Shown here one piece after another: positions 1-7,190 of a stretch of DNA of 9,066 bases. How positions within the stretch are numbered: the stretch's first letter is position 1; each line of letters begins with the position of its first letter. Under the pieces are notes generated by a model, which saw only the letters and a program-made list of their open reading frames with translations, was not told the DNA's origin and made no database searches. The stretch comes from Candidatus Coatesiibacteriota bacterium (GTDB lineage: Bacteria > RBG-13-66-14): the NCBI GenBank assembly GCA_014728185.1, contig WJMB01000383.1:1-9066 (forward strand). Reading direction: 5' to 3'. The translations under genes and the position numbers were made by a program.

Positions 1-546
1 CACTATAAGTTGGCCGATGGCAGATGTAAATGCAAGAATTGCGGTAAGAAATATACCCACCGGCCAAGATATACAAAGCTATCTAAAGAAAAGCAAAAAG
101 AGATAGCTCGCTTATTCTGGCTGAGCGTTCCCGCGGCAGCCGCGGCGAGAGCTGTCGGCCTGTCCGCGAAAACAGTATCCAAATGGTACAATCGACTAAG
201 GGAGCGCATCGCCGCCGATCGCGAGGCCGAGCTGGAGAAGCTCGAGCTGGACTAGATCGTCTACTCCGGCGGCTGGAAAGCCTATAACAAGCTATCGCTC
301 AACGGCTTCCACCACAGGAGGATCAATAACCAGGAAGAGTTCGCCAACGGAAAGAGCCATATCAACGGCATTGAGAACTTCTGGGGCTACGCCAAACGCC
401 GCCTCAAAGCCTATCACGGTGGCTTCAAACGCAACTTCAGGCTATTTATCAGGGAAAGGTCGTTCCGATTCAATCACAGAGACGATAAAAACACGCTCGA
501 CCACCTGCAGAATGCACTGCTCAATTGGTCCGATCAGGTTACATGA
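1..546 (+). pseudogene. IS1595-family (ISXO2/IS1016-like) transposase, internally deleted remnant
   Basis: The frame is open from the left window edge to a TAG at 253-255 and then continues in the same frame to TGA at 544-546. The first part has the second half of an N-terminal zinc ribbon (C-K-C-x2-C) followed by a helix-turn-helix-like segment (VGLSAKTVSKWYNRLRERI). It ends in LEKLELD, which matches the point where IS1016-type transposases carry their first catalytic Asp (LELDESYFG). After the TAG comes a clear C-terminal catalytic region: VYSGGWKAYN, then HINGIENFWGYAKRRL, then RSFRFNHR. About 80-100 residues of the core between the two Asp motifs are missing. The usual VYSDGWKAY Asp is Gly (GGC), a one-base change. 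The element is therefore inactive. The upstream part lies outside the window. Family assignment is from remembered motifs; subgroup is uncertain. Confidence 0.85.
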
Positions 547-1530
547 TGCCATCCGCTATTTGAGAGCGTTTACCTTCCATATACCCGGGTGGCACGGGTG
601 TATGTTAGGAGTCGCGACTTCCCGACCCTCAGCGTCCCATTGGAGCACGTCTGTTTTTTCGCCGCCGGGCAATGTGCGTAGACTGACAGCATACCGGGCA
701 ATAAAGCCTGAGAGCATCACAATAGAATGGACCAACATCGATAGAGGAGAGCGCTGCATCGAAGAATGGCTTCTTGATACATGTTCCGTTTTTGGGCGTA
801 GACTCGTTAAGGCAATTGGATGTTACAGGTCCCATACCAGGCAATAGCCTGTTTTCAGCCTGTCCGCAGCCTGTTCTTGCAAGGTTGCTTCAAGTATTCT
901 CCAGCGCGCCCGACAGCTTCACGGCTTCCCGCAACACTTCGAGCAGACGAGGTTGATTGCCGGAAATCGACTCGAACGATAATGCTTGCTTAATAGCTCA
1001 TACCGCTGCCATCGTCATGCTATAGATTTGTGGAAATCCTTTTCGCCTTGTTCTTCTTGTTATTCGTTTAGTGTCGTGCTATGTCGGAGGCTGCAGGTAC
1101 GGTTCAAAGGTTTTGGAGGCTGATAGTTGGTAAGATGCTAATAGCAGACTATTGTGTGATTTAGAACCTGTATCAACTGACCAGCCGCACGGGTTGACGG
1201 CTTCCTCCGAGCATTTATCGAGCTCCCTACTCGATGCGGCTCTCAATGGTTAAAAATGTCGGTAATGTTTTGTAATAATCCCTGAATATAGGGTGACCTG
1301 ACAATATCAAGTGACCCTAGGCATTCGTCACAGATATCAGTCGGCGCAGCCCTGATCGTATCCGCAAAATGTGAACAAACAAGCAGATGAGCTGCTATCA
1401 TCAGCCTACGCAAAACCGTTAGTTTCTATGGCCGCCGTGATTCCGCGAACGACTGCGTTGTGACCCCGTTTCGGGGAACTCAACGGTCGGCTCCTGCGTT
1501 GACACACTGCGGAGGCCGTGTTATAAACGG
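547..1530. other. Gene-poor intergenic region downstream of the IS remnant
   Basis: I see no gene here. The open frames (371-847, 774-956 on plus; 556-759, 629-844 on minus) have unnatural, low-hydrophobicity translations, no ribosome binding site and no family I recognise. The stretch from about 1000 to 1320 is visibly more AT-rich than the flanking genes. It contains an 11-bp triple repeat (846-878). It also has GTGACC twice, 18 bp apart (1293-1298, 1311-1316), next to a CCCT/AGGG inverted repeat (1280-1293). The left part may hold the right end of the insertion sequence. Confidence 0.6.
846..878. repeat. Three tandem 11-bp units beginning AGCCTGT
   Basis: AGCCTGTTTTC, AGCCTGTCCGC and AGCCTGTTCTT follow one another without gaps. 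The first seven bases are identical in all three units, and the 11-bp period is close to one DNA helical turn. No gene starts nearby, so a regulatory role is not evident. It could be a chance microsatellite in decaying DNA. Confidence 0.5.
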
Positions 1531-1560
1531 TTGTCAATCCGCCAACACGGCGCTTATTAA
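1531..1560 (+). promoter_or_regulatory. Candidate sigma-70 promoter for the parvulin gene cluster
   Basis: TTGTCA at 1531-1536 matches the -35 consensus at five of six bases. It is followed after 18 bp by TATTAA at 1555-1560 (four of six for the -10). Transcription would start near 1567, giving a short leader of about 34 nt before the TTG start at 1601. The placement is sensible, but the match was found by eye. Confidence 0.35.
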
Positions 1561-1586
1561 AGGCGACGTTCTACGACAGATCACCC

Positions 1587-1594
1587 AAGGGAGG
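1587..1594 (+). promoter_or_regulatory. Strong Shine-Dalgarno that fixes the TTG start at 1601
   Basis: AAGGGAGG ends six bases before TTG 1601-1603. The longer open frame reaches back to a GTG at 1460, but that start has no ribosome binding site. Its 47 extra residues would also bury the signal peptide. The ribosome binding site therefore decides the start. Confidence 0.75.
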
Positions 1595-1600
1595 TACCCC

Positions 1601-3583
1601 TTGAACACGCGTATTCGTTTGAGCATCGGCATCCTGGTCGCCGTCGCAGCACTGAGCGGCTTCATCGGCTGTTCCAGCGAGCCCGTGATCGATGTGGGCG
1701 ACACCAGTATCGCCATCGACGATGTTATCGAGCATTACAAGTATCAAGATCGCAAGCCGGAGATCTACACCCTCTCCGACGCCGAGAGCTACCTGGAAAG
1801 CTATGCCGTCAAGACCTTGTTGGAGATCGCCGCCCGCGAGGCCGGTTACTACGAGGATCCCATGGTCGTCAACTCCTACGAGTCGATTCGGCGCAGGCTG
1901 CTCATCGGCGCTTATCAGGCGGATCTGTTCAGTGATATCACCGTGACCGAGGAAGAGCTGGAAACCTGGGTCGAAAAGAACCAGGGCACCGGGCTCTGGG
2001 CGGGGTTCATCCAGTGCGCTTCCCTCGAGGAAGCCCAGGCCGCCTACGAGCGTCTCGAAGCCGGTGAGGACTTTGGCGAAGTCGCCCGCGATGCTTACTA
2101 CCTCAAGGGTGTCAGCGATATCTATCTGGCCCAGCGCGGCGGCCTGGTCGACATCCCCGTCGATTGGCGCCCGGTACCGCGCAACGAGAAGCTTTACGCC
2201 CTTGAGGACGGCGAATACAGCGAACCCTTCTTCTACGACCTGTACAATGAATGGGTCTACTACATCGTCCACCGCGTCGGAGAGGCCGACCCCGAAGAGA
2301 TTCCCGAGCAAGACCCCGAGCGCTTGAAGCAGCTTCTCGCCGGAGAGGTTTTAACCCTGAGGCGTAACGAGATGCTCGAAGCCCATCTAGAGGAGCTGCG
2401 TGGTGATGCCAAGATCGATGTCAACCAGGATCTTCTTGATGAGCTGGATCGTCAACTGTCCGCCTTCTACCAGATGGCCGTCGCCGAGGAGCTGATCGCT
2501 CCGCGTGAAGATTTGTTATCCCTGGAAGGCGAGGACCTCGCCGGCATCGCCAACATCCCCGGAGGTCCCGACAGCCGGGGCAAGCAGATCGCCCAGACCG
2601 CCCAGAAGCGCCGCCAGATGCTGGATCAAACCCTTTCTGCCTTCTTTGATGAGCACAAAAACGATCCCCTGGTCACCGTCAACGGCGAGTCGGTGGCATT
2701 GCGTCACTGCTCGCAGCACCTGCTTTTATGGATGGCCGCCGATGACACCCGGATGCTGCGCCCGGACAGCCGCGCCGAGGTTCTCCAGCGCTTCGTGGAT
2801 AAAAGTGTCGACGATGAGTTGTTGCTTCAACAGGCCGTGGCCGCGGGCTTCGAGGATCAACCCCGGATGGCGGCCCGCTTGCAGCGCCGACTCAACGAGG
2901 CCGCCGTCACCCAGTACTTCAACCAGGAGTTTATGGAGAACCGTTCCCGGCCCACCGAGGAAGAGGTTCAGCAGTTTTACCAGGACAATGTCGATCGCTT
3001 CGTGATGGACGAGCGGTTGAGCTACCAGCTCTTCCTCACCAAAGACAGGGAGTTGGCCGAGGAGGTTCACGCCGTCGTCACCGATCCGGACAACTACTCC
3101 GCCGATGTGGAGCCCGTCACCTCGGTGGCCGAGGTCGAGGAGCGTCTGGCCTCCGGAGAGCCCATGCACCGGATCATCCCGAATCTGTTGCGCGTTTACA
3201 TCGCCGAGTTGTCCGAAGACGTTTCCACGGCAACCTCCAACGCGATTATCGAACGCCCCGAGGCCGATGATTTCACCCGCCCGGGCTTCGAGCACGATAC
3301 CGGCTGGACCAGCCCGGTCATCGAGGGGACGCGTGACGGCGAGACTTACTACGGTATCCTGCACGTGATCGACGTCTCCGATCCGGTTAACCGAACCCTG
3401 GAAAACGATCCCACACTCTACGACTTTATCGTGGCGCAGATTCTGATGGGTTCGCAGGAGGAAGAGTTCCAGGCTTTCCTCGACGAGCTCAAGCAGCGCT
3501 ATCCGGTCAGCGTCGATCTGGAACAGGCCGCCGATCTGCTCGATTCCGTGATGGAGCTCAGCACCCAGCCGATGGAGGAGTGA
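1601..3583 (+). CDS. Two-module SurA/PpiC-like periplasmic chaperone, putative lipoprotein
   Basis: The predicted product has 660 residues. Residues 1-24 form a basic, then hydrophobic signal peptide ending in FIGC followed by SSEP, so Cys24 is a plausible lipidation site, although Phe at -3 of the lipobox is atypical. Residues about 30-125 look like a SurA N-terminal helical region. Residues 132-227 resemble a parvulin domain (AQRGGLVDIP, LEDGEYSEPF, YYIVHRVGE). A second helical SurA-like region (about 356-445, DPLVTVNGESV onward) is followed by a second, more degraded parvulin-like segment (about 470-595, ending YYGILHVIDV). Neither parvulin segment shows the usual YG-x-H motif, so isomerase activity is doubtful and a chaperone or scaffold role is more likely. 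TGA is followed one base later by the next start, indicating an operon. Family placement is from motif order, not a search. Confidence 0.8.
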   Translation: MNTRIRLSIGILVAVAALSGFIGCSSEPVIDVGDTSIAIDDVIEHYKYQDRKPEIYTLSDAESYLESYAVKTLLEIAAREAGYYEDPMVVNSYESIRRRLLIGAYQADLFSDITVTEEELETWVEKNQGTGLWAGFIQCASLEEAQAAYERLEAGEDFGEVARDAYYLKGVSDIYLAQRGGLVDIPVDWRPVPRNEKLYALEDGEYSEPFFYDLYNEWVYYIVHRVGEADPEEIPEQDPERLKQLLAGEVLTLRRNEMLEAHLEELRGDAKIDVNQDLLDELDRQLSAFYQMAVAEELIAPREDLLSLEGEDLAGIANIPGGPDSRGKQIAQTAQKRRQMLDQTLSAFFDEHKNDPLVTVNGESVALRHCSQHLLLWMAADDTRMLRPDSRAEVLQRFVDKSVDDELLLQQAVAAGFEDQPRMAARLQRRLNEAAVTQYFNQEFMENRSRPTEEEVQQFYQDNVDRFVMDERLSYQLFLTKDRELAEEVHAVVTDPDNYSADVEPVTSVAEVEERLASGEPMHRIIPNLLRVYIAELSEDVSTATSNAIIERPEADDFTRPGFEHDTGWTSPVIEGTRDGETYYGILHVIDVSDPVNRTLENDPTLYDFIVAQILMGSQEEEFQAFLDELKQRYPVSVDLEQAADLLDSVMELSTQPMEE

Positions 3584-3584
3584 T

Positions 3585-4493
3585 TTGCGTCGGATAACAC
3601 CGCTGATCATCGCCCTCTGTGCCCTGTTATGGAGCGTCTCCTGTGAGGAAGACACCGGCAACGAGGGTGTGCTGGCCATCGTCGACGGCGTGGAGATAAC
3701 CGAGGAGGACGCCTGGGAACACATGGGCGCCGATCCCGGAACCACCATCCCCCCCCGGATCGTAGATGAACTGATCGACAACGAGTTGATCCTGCGCGAG
3801 GCCCGTGAACTCGATTTGGGCGATCGGGTCGGCGAGAGGGATGTCGAGAACTACTACCAGGCTCTGGCCGCCACCGACGAGGTCATCCTGGCCGGGGGAA
3901 CTGCGGCCAAGCGGCGCGAGCAGTTGCTGCGCGAGCGCATCAAGAACGAGCTGACCCGGGACGCGGTCCTCGAGGTCGAGGTCTTCTCCCGCATCGAAAT
4001 CTCTCCGCAGCAGATCGAGGAATACTACGCCGAGCACCGCGAGGAGTTCACCAACCATCCGGTGAGTTTCCGCCAGATCGTCCTGCCCGATGAAACAGCC
4101 GCCGAGGAGGCCGCCCGGCGGCTGGCCGAGGGCGAGGACTTCGCCGAGTTGGCGGCGGAGCTCGGCACCACCGAGGAAGCCGAACGGGGCGGGCTGCTAG
4201 AGCTGAGTAACCGTGAAGACCTGCCCGTGGATCTGCTCGAGGCCCTCGAACAACTAGAGGAAAGCGGTCCGGGGACGCTTTCCGACCCCGTGGAAACCGA
4301 TTGGGGTTGGCATCTGCTCATGCTGGAGAGCGGAGGCGAGCCGAGCGTTCAGCCGCTGGACGTCGTCGACGAAGAGATCCGCAACATCCTCTTTGAACAG
4401 CAGAGCGCCCGGGAACTGGAAAGCTGGCTCCAGGGTCTGCGAGCCGCAGCCGATGAACTCATCTGGCGGGCCCCCGTTGAAGAGGACGAGTAG
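3585..4493 (+). CDS. PpiC/parvulin-type peptidyl-prolyl isomerase, putative lipoprotein
   Basis: The product has 302 residues and starts at TTG, with GGAGG (3574-3578) six bases upstream inside the end of the previous gene. Residues 1-20 form a signal peptide ending SVSC; Cys20 may be lipidated, but the lipobox is weak. Residues about 28-150 are a SurA/PrsA-like N-terminal chaperone region (AIVDGVEITEEDAW; the helix with LIDNELILREA). Residues about 157-247 are a parvulin domain: FRQIVLPD, then EGEDFAELAAELG, RGGLLELS, and WGWHLLML with the conserved His243. A short acidic helical tail follows. The layout resembles PrsA/PpiC foldases that act outside the inner membrane. It is one base downstream of the 660-aa gene and is surely co-transcribed with it. 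The family is clear; substrates are unknown. Confidence 0.87.
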   Translation: MRRITPLIIALCALLWSVSCEEDTGNEGVLAIVDGVEITEEDAWEHMGADPGTTIPPRIVDELIDNELILREARELDLGDRVGERDVENYYQALAATDEVILAGGTAAKRREQLLRERIKNELTRDAVLEVEVFSRIEISPQQIEEYYAEHREEFTNHPVSFRQIVLPDETAAEEAARRLAEGEDFAELAAELGTTEEAERGGLLELSNREDLPVDLLEALEQLEESGPGTLSDPVETDWGWHLLMLESGGEPSVQPLDVVDEEIRNILFEQQSARELESWLQGLRAAADELIWRAPVEEDE

Positions 4494-4578
4494 CCGAGAA
4501 CCAACAACGCCCAGCTCAGCTCCGGGCAAGCACATCGTCAAAGCGCTCGCGACCTTCAGTCGATTCCCAAGGATAGTG

Positions 4579-5877
4579 ATGCTGCGCATAACCCTTACGG
4601 CAATCCTGACCCTGTTGACCTTTGGCGCAACGGCCCAGAGCGTCGTTGATCAAGGCTTGGTGGACCGGGTGATCGCCGTGGTCAACGACGATGTCGTGCT
4701 GGCCTCGGAGCTCTCAACCACCGTGCAGAGCTACCAGGCCCAGGCCGATCGCTCGCTGAGCCCGGCCGAGCTCGAGCAGCTCAGCTACGAGGTCTTCAAG
4801 CAGATGGTCATGACCCGGGTGTTGGTGCAGGAGGCCGAACGCCGCGGGCTCGAGGTGACCTACCGCGAGCTCGAGGAGGCCGTCAACCAGCAGTTGACCC
4901 AGGCCCGCGCCATGTACCCCTCGGGTGAGGAGTTCCGCGCCGCCCTGGCCGAGATCAACCTCAACGAGGCGATGCTGGAGGATATGTACCGCACCGAGGC
5001 CCGGGATCAAATGCTGATCAACCAGTTGATGACCGAGCAGTACAACCATCGAATCAACATCACCGAAGAAGAGATCGACGAGTATCTCGAGGAGCACGAG
5101 CTGACCGGCGAGCAGCGCACCGTTTTCAAGCTGCGCATCGTCAGCGCCCGGGAGCTGCCGGGCGGAGATACCGAGGACGCCGTTTTCGAACAGGCCCGCG
5201 AGTTGGCCGAGCGCGCCCGGGCCGGCGAAGACTTCCTCGAACTGGCCGAGACATACGGCGAGGTGAAGGGCGACATGGGCATCCGTCGCCTGGGCGAGCT
5301 GACTCCGGCCTTCGAACAGGTCGCCTTCGCCCTCGAGCAGGGTCAGGTGTCGGATCCGGTGCGCACCTCCTACGGCGTCCATGTAATCAAGATGCTGGAG
5401 CGCATCGACGATGAAACGGCCCATCTGGCGCAGATCCAGCTCTCGATCGAGGCCGGCGAGGCCGACCGGCGACGCGCCCTGGCCGCCCTCGCCGCCGCCC
5501 GTGAGCTTCTCGTCGACGATCCCGCCGCCGTCGTCGAGCTGCCCGAGTACACCGACATCCTCGAGGTCCAGACGGTCAAGCTCAACCAGAGCGAACTCCA
5601 GGCCAACGATCCCTTGCTGGCCTCCCAGCTTGCCGAAATGGAGTCGGGCGGGCTGACCACGGACCGCCCCTACGAGGGGGCGCTGTCCTTCATGCAGCTT
5701 CTCGATCGCTACCAGACCTCGGCCGGCGACCGCGAGCGGGTGCGCCAGATAATCCTCGATGGCAAGATGCAGCGGGAGCGGGAGAAGTGGGTGGTCGAGC
5801 TGGTCAGCGAGGCATATGTCGACGTCAAGGACGCCGAGTTCCGCGGCATCCTGCCCGATGGGCCCGGCACCCGCTGA
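4579..5877 (+). CDS. surA: SurA-like periplasmic chaperone / peptidyl-prolyl isomerase
   Basis: The product has 432 residues, close to the usual SurA size. ATG 4579 is chosen because AAGG (4569-4572) lies six bases upstream and a signal peptide follows directly (TLTAILTLLTFGATA, cleavage likely after Ala19). An open frame reaches back to 4393 inside the previous gene but would spoil the signal. VDRVIAVVNDDVVLASEL (28-45) is the typical start of mature SurA, and the N-terminal chaperone region runs to about 165. One clear parvulin domain spans about 180-276: EDFLELAETYG, GDMGIRRLGELTPAFEQ, and SYGVHVIKM with His268. The last ~130 residues may be a degenerate second parvulin domain plus the C-terminal helix. 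E. coli SurA has two parvulin domains, so exact orthology is not certain. It follows the previous gene by 85 bp without an obvious terminator. Confidence 0.87.
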   Translation: MLRITLTAILTLLTFGATAQSVVDQGLVDRVIAVVNDDVVLASELSTTVQSYQAQADRSLSPAELEQLSYEVFKQMVMTRVLVQEAERRGLEVTYRELEEAVNQQLTQARAMYPSGEEFRAALAEINLNEAMLEDMYRTEARDQMLINQLMTEQYNHRINITEEEIDEYLEEHELTGEQRTVFKLRIVSARELPGGDTEDAVFEQARELAERARAGEDFLELAETYGEVKGDMGIRRLGELTPAFEQVAFALEQGQVSDPVRTSYGVHVIKMLERIDDETAHLAQIQLSIEAGEADRRRALAALAAARELLVDDPAAVVELPEYTDILEVQTVKLNQSELQANDPLLASQLAEMESGGLTTDRPYEGALSFMQLLDRYQTSAGDRERVRQIILDGKMQREREKWVVELVSEAYVDVKDAEFRGILPDGPGTR

Positions 5878-5910
5878 GCCGACGGCGGCGTCAATCCCGT
5901 CCGTGACGAA

Positions 5911-5945
5911 ACAAAACCCCGAACCAACCGGTTTGGGGCTTTTGT
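5911..5945. terminator. Bidirectional rho-independent terminator between convergent operons
   Basis: CCCCGAACC (5917-5925) pairs with GGTTTGGGG (5930-5938) around an AACC loop, with one G-U pair. It is flanked by ACAAAA on the left and CTTTTGT on the right. On the plus strand the stem is followed by a short T-run (TTTTGT), 34 bases after the SurA stop. On the minus strand the stem is followed by TTTTGTTTCG, so it can also end transcription of the V4R operon. Confidence 0.8.
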
Positions 5946-5992
5946 CAGGTTCCCGCCGCGAAATGCCATGCGCGGTTGAGCGATCCAGCAAA

Positions 5993-6020
5993 CAACCGGG
6001 AGTCCACGGACCCCCGGTTG
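5993..6020 (-). terminator. GC-rich hairpin just downstream of the V4R operon
   Basis: CAACCGGG (5993-6000) pairs perfectly with CCCGGTTG (6013-6020), and the 12-nt loop can pair further (TCC/GGA). On the minus strand it lies 28 bases after the stop of the last V4R gene and is followed by TTTGCTGG. The T-run is weak, so it may be an inefficient terminator or an mRNA 3'-end stabiliser ahead of the stronger hairpin at 5911-5945. Confidence 0.45.
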
Positions 6021-6048
6021 ATAATTATCCCATTCAATGCTGCCAGGC

Positions 6049-6660
6049 TCAGCGCTTGGTGGCCACGAACTCGCAGCAGTCGTCGCCCTTGGCGATGCAC
6101 TTGACCTCTTCGCACTTGTAGGTGCCCAGATTCTCCGGTCCGATGCCCGGGCCGTAGAGCAGGTCCATGAAGCCGGCGGTGACGCCGGCGAGCATATAGC
6201 ACACGCCGTGGTCGCTCTTGCCGTAGCGCTTGCGGTAGCCTTCCTCCTCGTAGCCGCCGCGGGAGCGCAGCACAAGTTTTTCGCCGGGTTTCAGCTCGGC
6301 GAACTCGACCCTGGCCCAGCCCAGGGCGTTCTCGACGGCGACCAGGCCCTTGACCTTGTCTTCTTCGTTTTCGATCATCGGCGTCACCAGGCCCTTGTAC
6401 TCATCGGAGCTCATGATACCGAAGAAGGTGTTGTTGGCGCAGTCCTGGGCGGCGTAGATCAGCAGCTCCCGGGCGATGGGGGCGAAGTCGGCGCCGTGGG
6501 AATCGATGATGGCCCGCTCGAACTCGAAGGAGAAATCGTTGTAATAATCGACGTTGTTGTTGTTCAAAAGCACGCCGAAGCGCCGGATCAGGCCGCTGGA
6601 GTCACCTTCGAGCTTGAGGCCGTGGACGCCCTGGATGACCTTGGATTGATCGATCGCCAT
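6049..6660 (-). CDS. V4R (4-vinyl reductase-type) domain protein
   Basis: The product has 203 residues and no signal peptide or membrane segment, so it is cytoplasmic. The C-terminal part (about 140-201) carries the V4R signature: GVCYMLAGVTAGFMDLLYG, then TYKCEEVKCIAKGDDCCEF, giving C188-x3-G-x3-C196-x-F. The N-terminal part has a run of four Asn (NNNNVDYYNDF, about 33-43) and a helical region; its fold is not recognised. V4R domains are known as small-molecule or metal-binding modules, for example in bacteriochlorophyll BchJ and in sensor domains of DmpR/XylR-type activators. No porphyrin-pathway gene is visible here, so the ligand is unknown. The ATG shares its A with the stop of the upstream gene (TAATG), and GGAGGTGGG precedes it, which suggests translational coupling. 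Confidence 0.82.
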   Translation of the reverse strand: MAIDQSKVIQGVHGLKLEGDSSGLIRRFGVLLNNNNVDYYNDFSFEFERAIIDSHGADFAPIARELLIYAAQDCANNTFFGIMSSDEYKGLVTPMIENEEDKVKGLVAVENALGWARVEFAELKPGEKLVLRSRGGYEEEGYRKRYGKSDHGVCYMLAGVTAGFMDLLYGPGIGPENLGTYKCEEVKCIAKGDDCCEFVATKR

Positions 6661-7175
6661 TATCCCACCTCCACCTTGAATGTGCTCGCCGGGGCGCCCT
6701 GGGCGATGCAGCTCTGCTGGGTCACTTTGTAGGCGCCCTTGGGCTTGCCGTAGGCCTTGGCCAGCGCGCCGGCGATGAAGCCCCGGGCCAGGAAGTCCAC
6801 GGGCTGCTTGCTGGGCTTGTCGTACTTGACGCCCCAGCCGTTGCCGATGTGGGAGTGGGGCACCTTGACCTCACCGCCGCTCTCGTCGACGCCGCTGAAG
6901 TCGATGGAGCCGAAGCCGAGCTTGGTGAACATCCCGGCGGCGATGTTGAGCACCTCTTCGGGGCTGCCGCCCGGTTGGTTTTCCAGTTGTTTGAGGGCCA
7001 CAACCTCCGCCGAGTCCGACATCAGCTTGCCGCCGTCGAGGTACTCGGCGGCGTCGAGGACCATCTGGACGAAGCCCAGGTTGTAGTGCTGGCAGTGGAG
7101 CACCACCCATTCGCCGTCCATGGTGATCTTGTTCTTATCGGCGTCGAATTCGACCTTCGGTGAATACTCAGCCAT
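6660..7175 (-). CDS. Diverged V4R-like protein, paralogue of its downstream neighbour
   Basis: The product has 171 residues and looks cytoplasmic. An AAGGAG site lies six to seven bases before ATG 7175. The tail aligns by eye with the neighbouring V4R protein: LARGFIAGALAKAYG against LAGVTAGFMDLLYG, and YKVTQQSCIAQGAPASTFKV against YKCEEVKCIAKGDDCCEFVA. The first motif cysteine is kept (C156) but the second is Ser164. Near the N-terminus is an unusual HCQHYN motif (27-32), placed where the neighbour has VDYYND; its two His and one Cys could bind a metal or heme, but this is a guess. The order of elements is the same in both proteins, so they probably arose by duplication and may form a heterodimer. 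The stop TAA overlaps the next ATG by one base. Confidence 0.78.
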   Translation of the reverse strand: MAEYSPKVEFDADKNKITMDGEWVVLHCQHYNLGFVQMVLDAAEYLDGGKLMSDSAEVVALKQLENQPGGSPEEVLNIAAGMFTKLGFGSIDFSGVDESGGEVKVPHSHIGNGWGVKYDKPSKQPVDFLARGFIAGALAKAYGKPKGAYKVTQQSCIAQGAPASTFKVEVG

Positions 7176-7190
7176 GTTGTCTCCTTATTT

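Noticed and set aside
371..847. 158-aa plus-strand open frame overlapping the transposase remnant
   Set aside because: It overlaps the recognisable transposase C-terminus in another frame, has Ser/Thr/Arg-rich nonsense composition and no ribosome binding site.
890..990. Minus-strand stretch reading NQPRLLEVLREAVKLSGALE, possible gene fragment
   Set aside because: Only about 33 codons between stops with no start or ribosome binding site. It faintly recalls an integrase N-terminus but is too short to claim.
965..1060. TTCGAGT with flanking 4-bp stem on the minus strand, like a tRNA T-arm
   Set aside because: The T-stem does not reach five pairs, and no matching acceptor or anticodon arm can be found at the right distance.
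1460..1600. N-terminal extension of the 660-aa chaperone from a GTG at 1460
   Set aside because: No ribosome binding site, and it would place 47 polar residues before a clear signal peptide. TTG 1601 has a strong Shine-Dalgarno.
4393..4578. Longer start for the SurA-like gene inside the preceding gene
   Set aside because: The added residues are a frame-shifted reading of the preceding gene and would mask the signal peptide. ATG 4579 has AAGG at good spacing.
4714..5991. 425-aa minus-strand open frame antisense to the SurA-like gene
   Set aside because: It is the antisense shadow of a GC-rich gene: Leu/Gly/Val-rich translation without family motifs.
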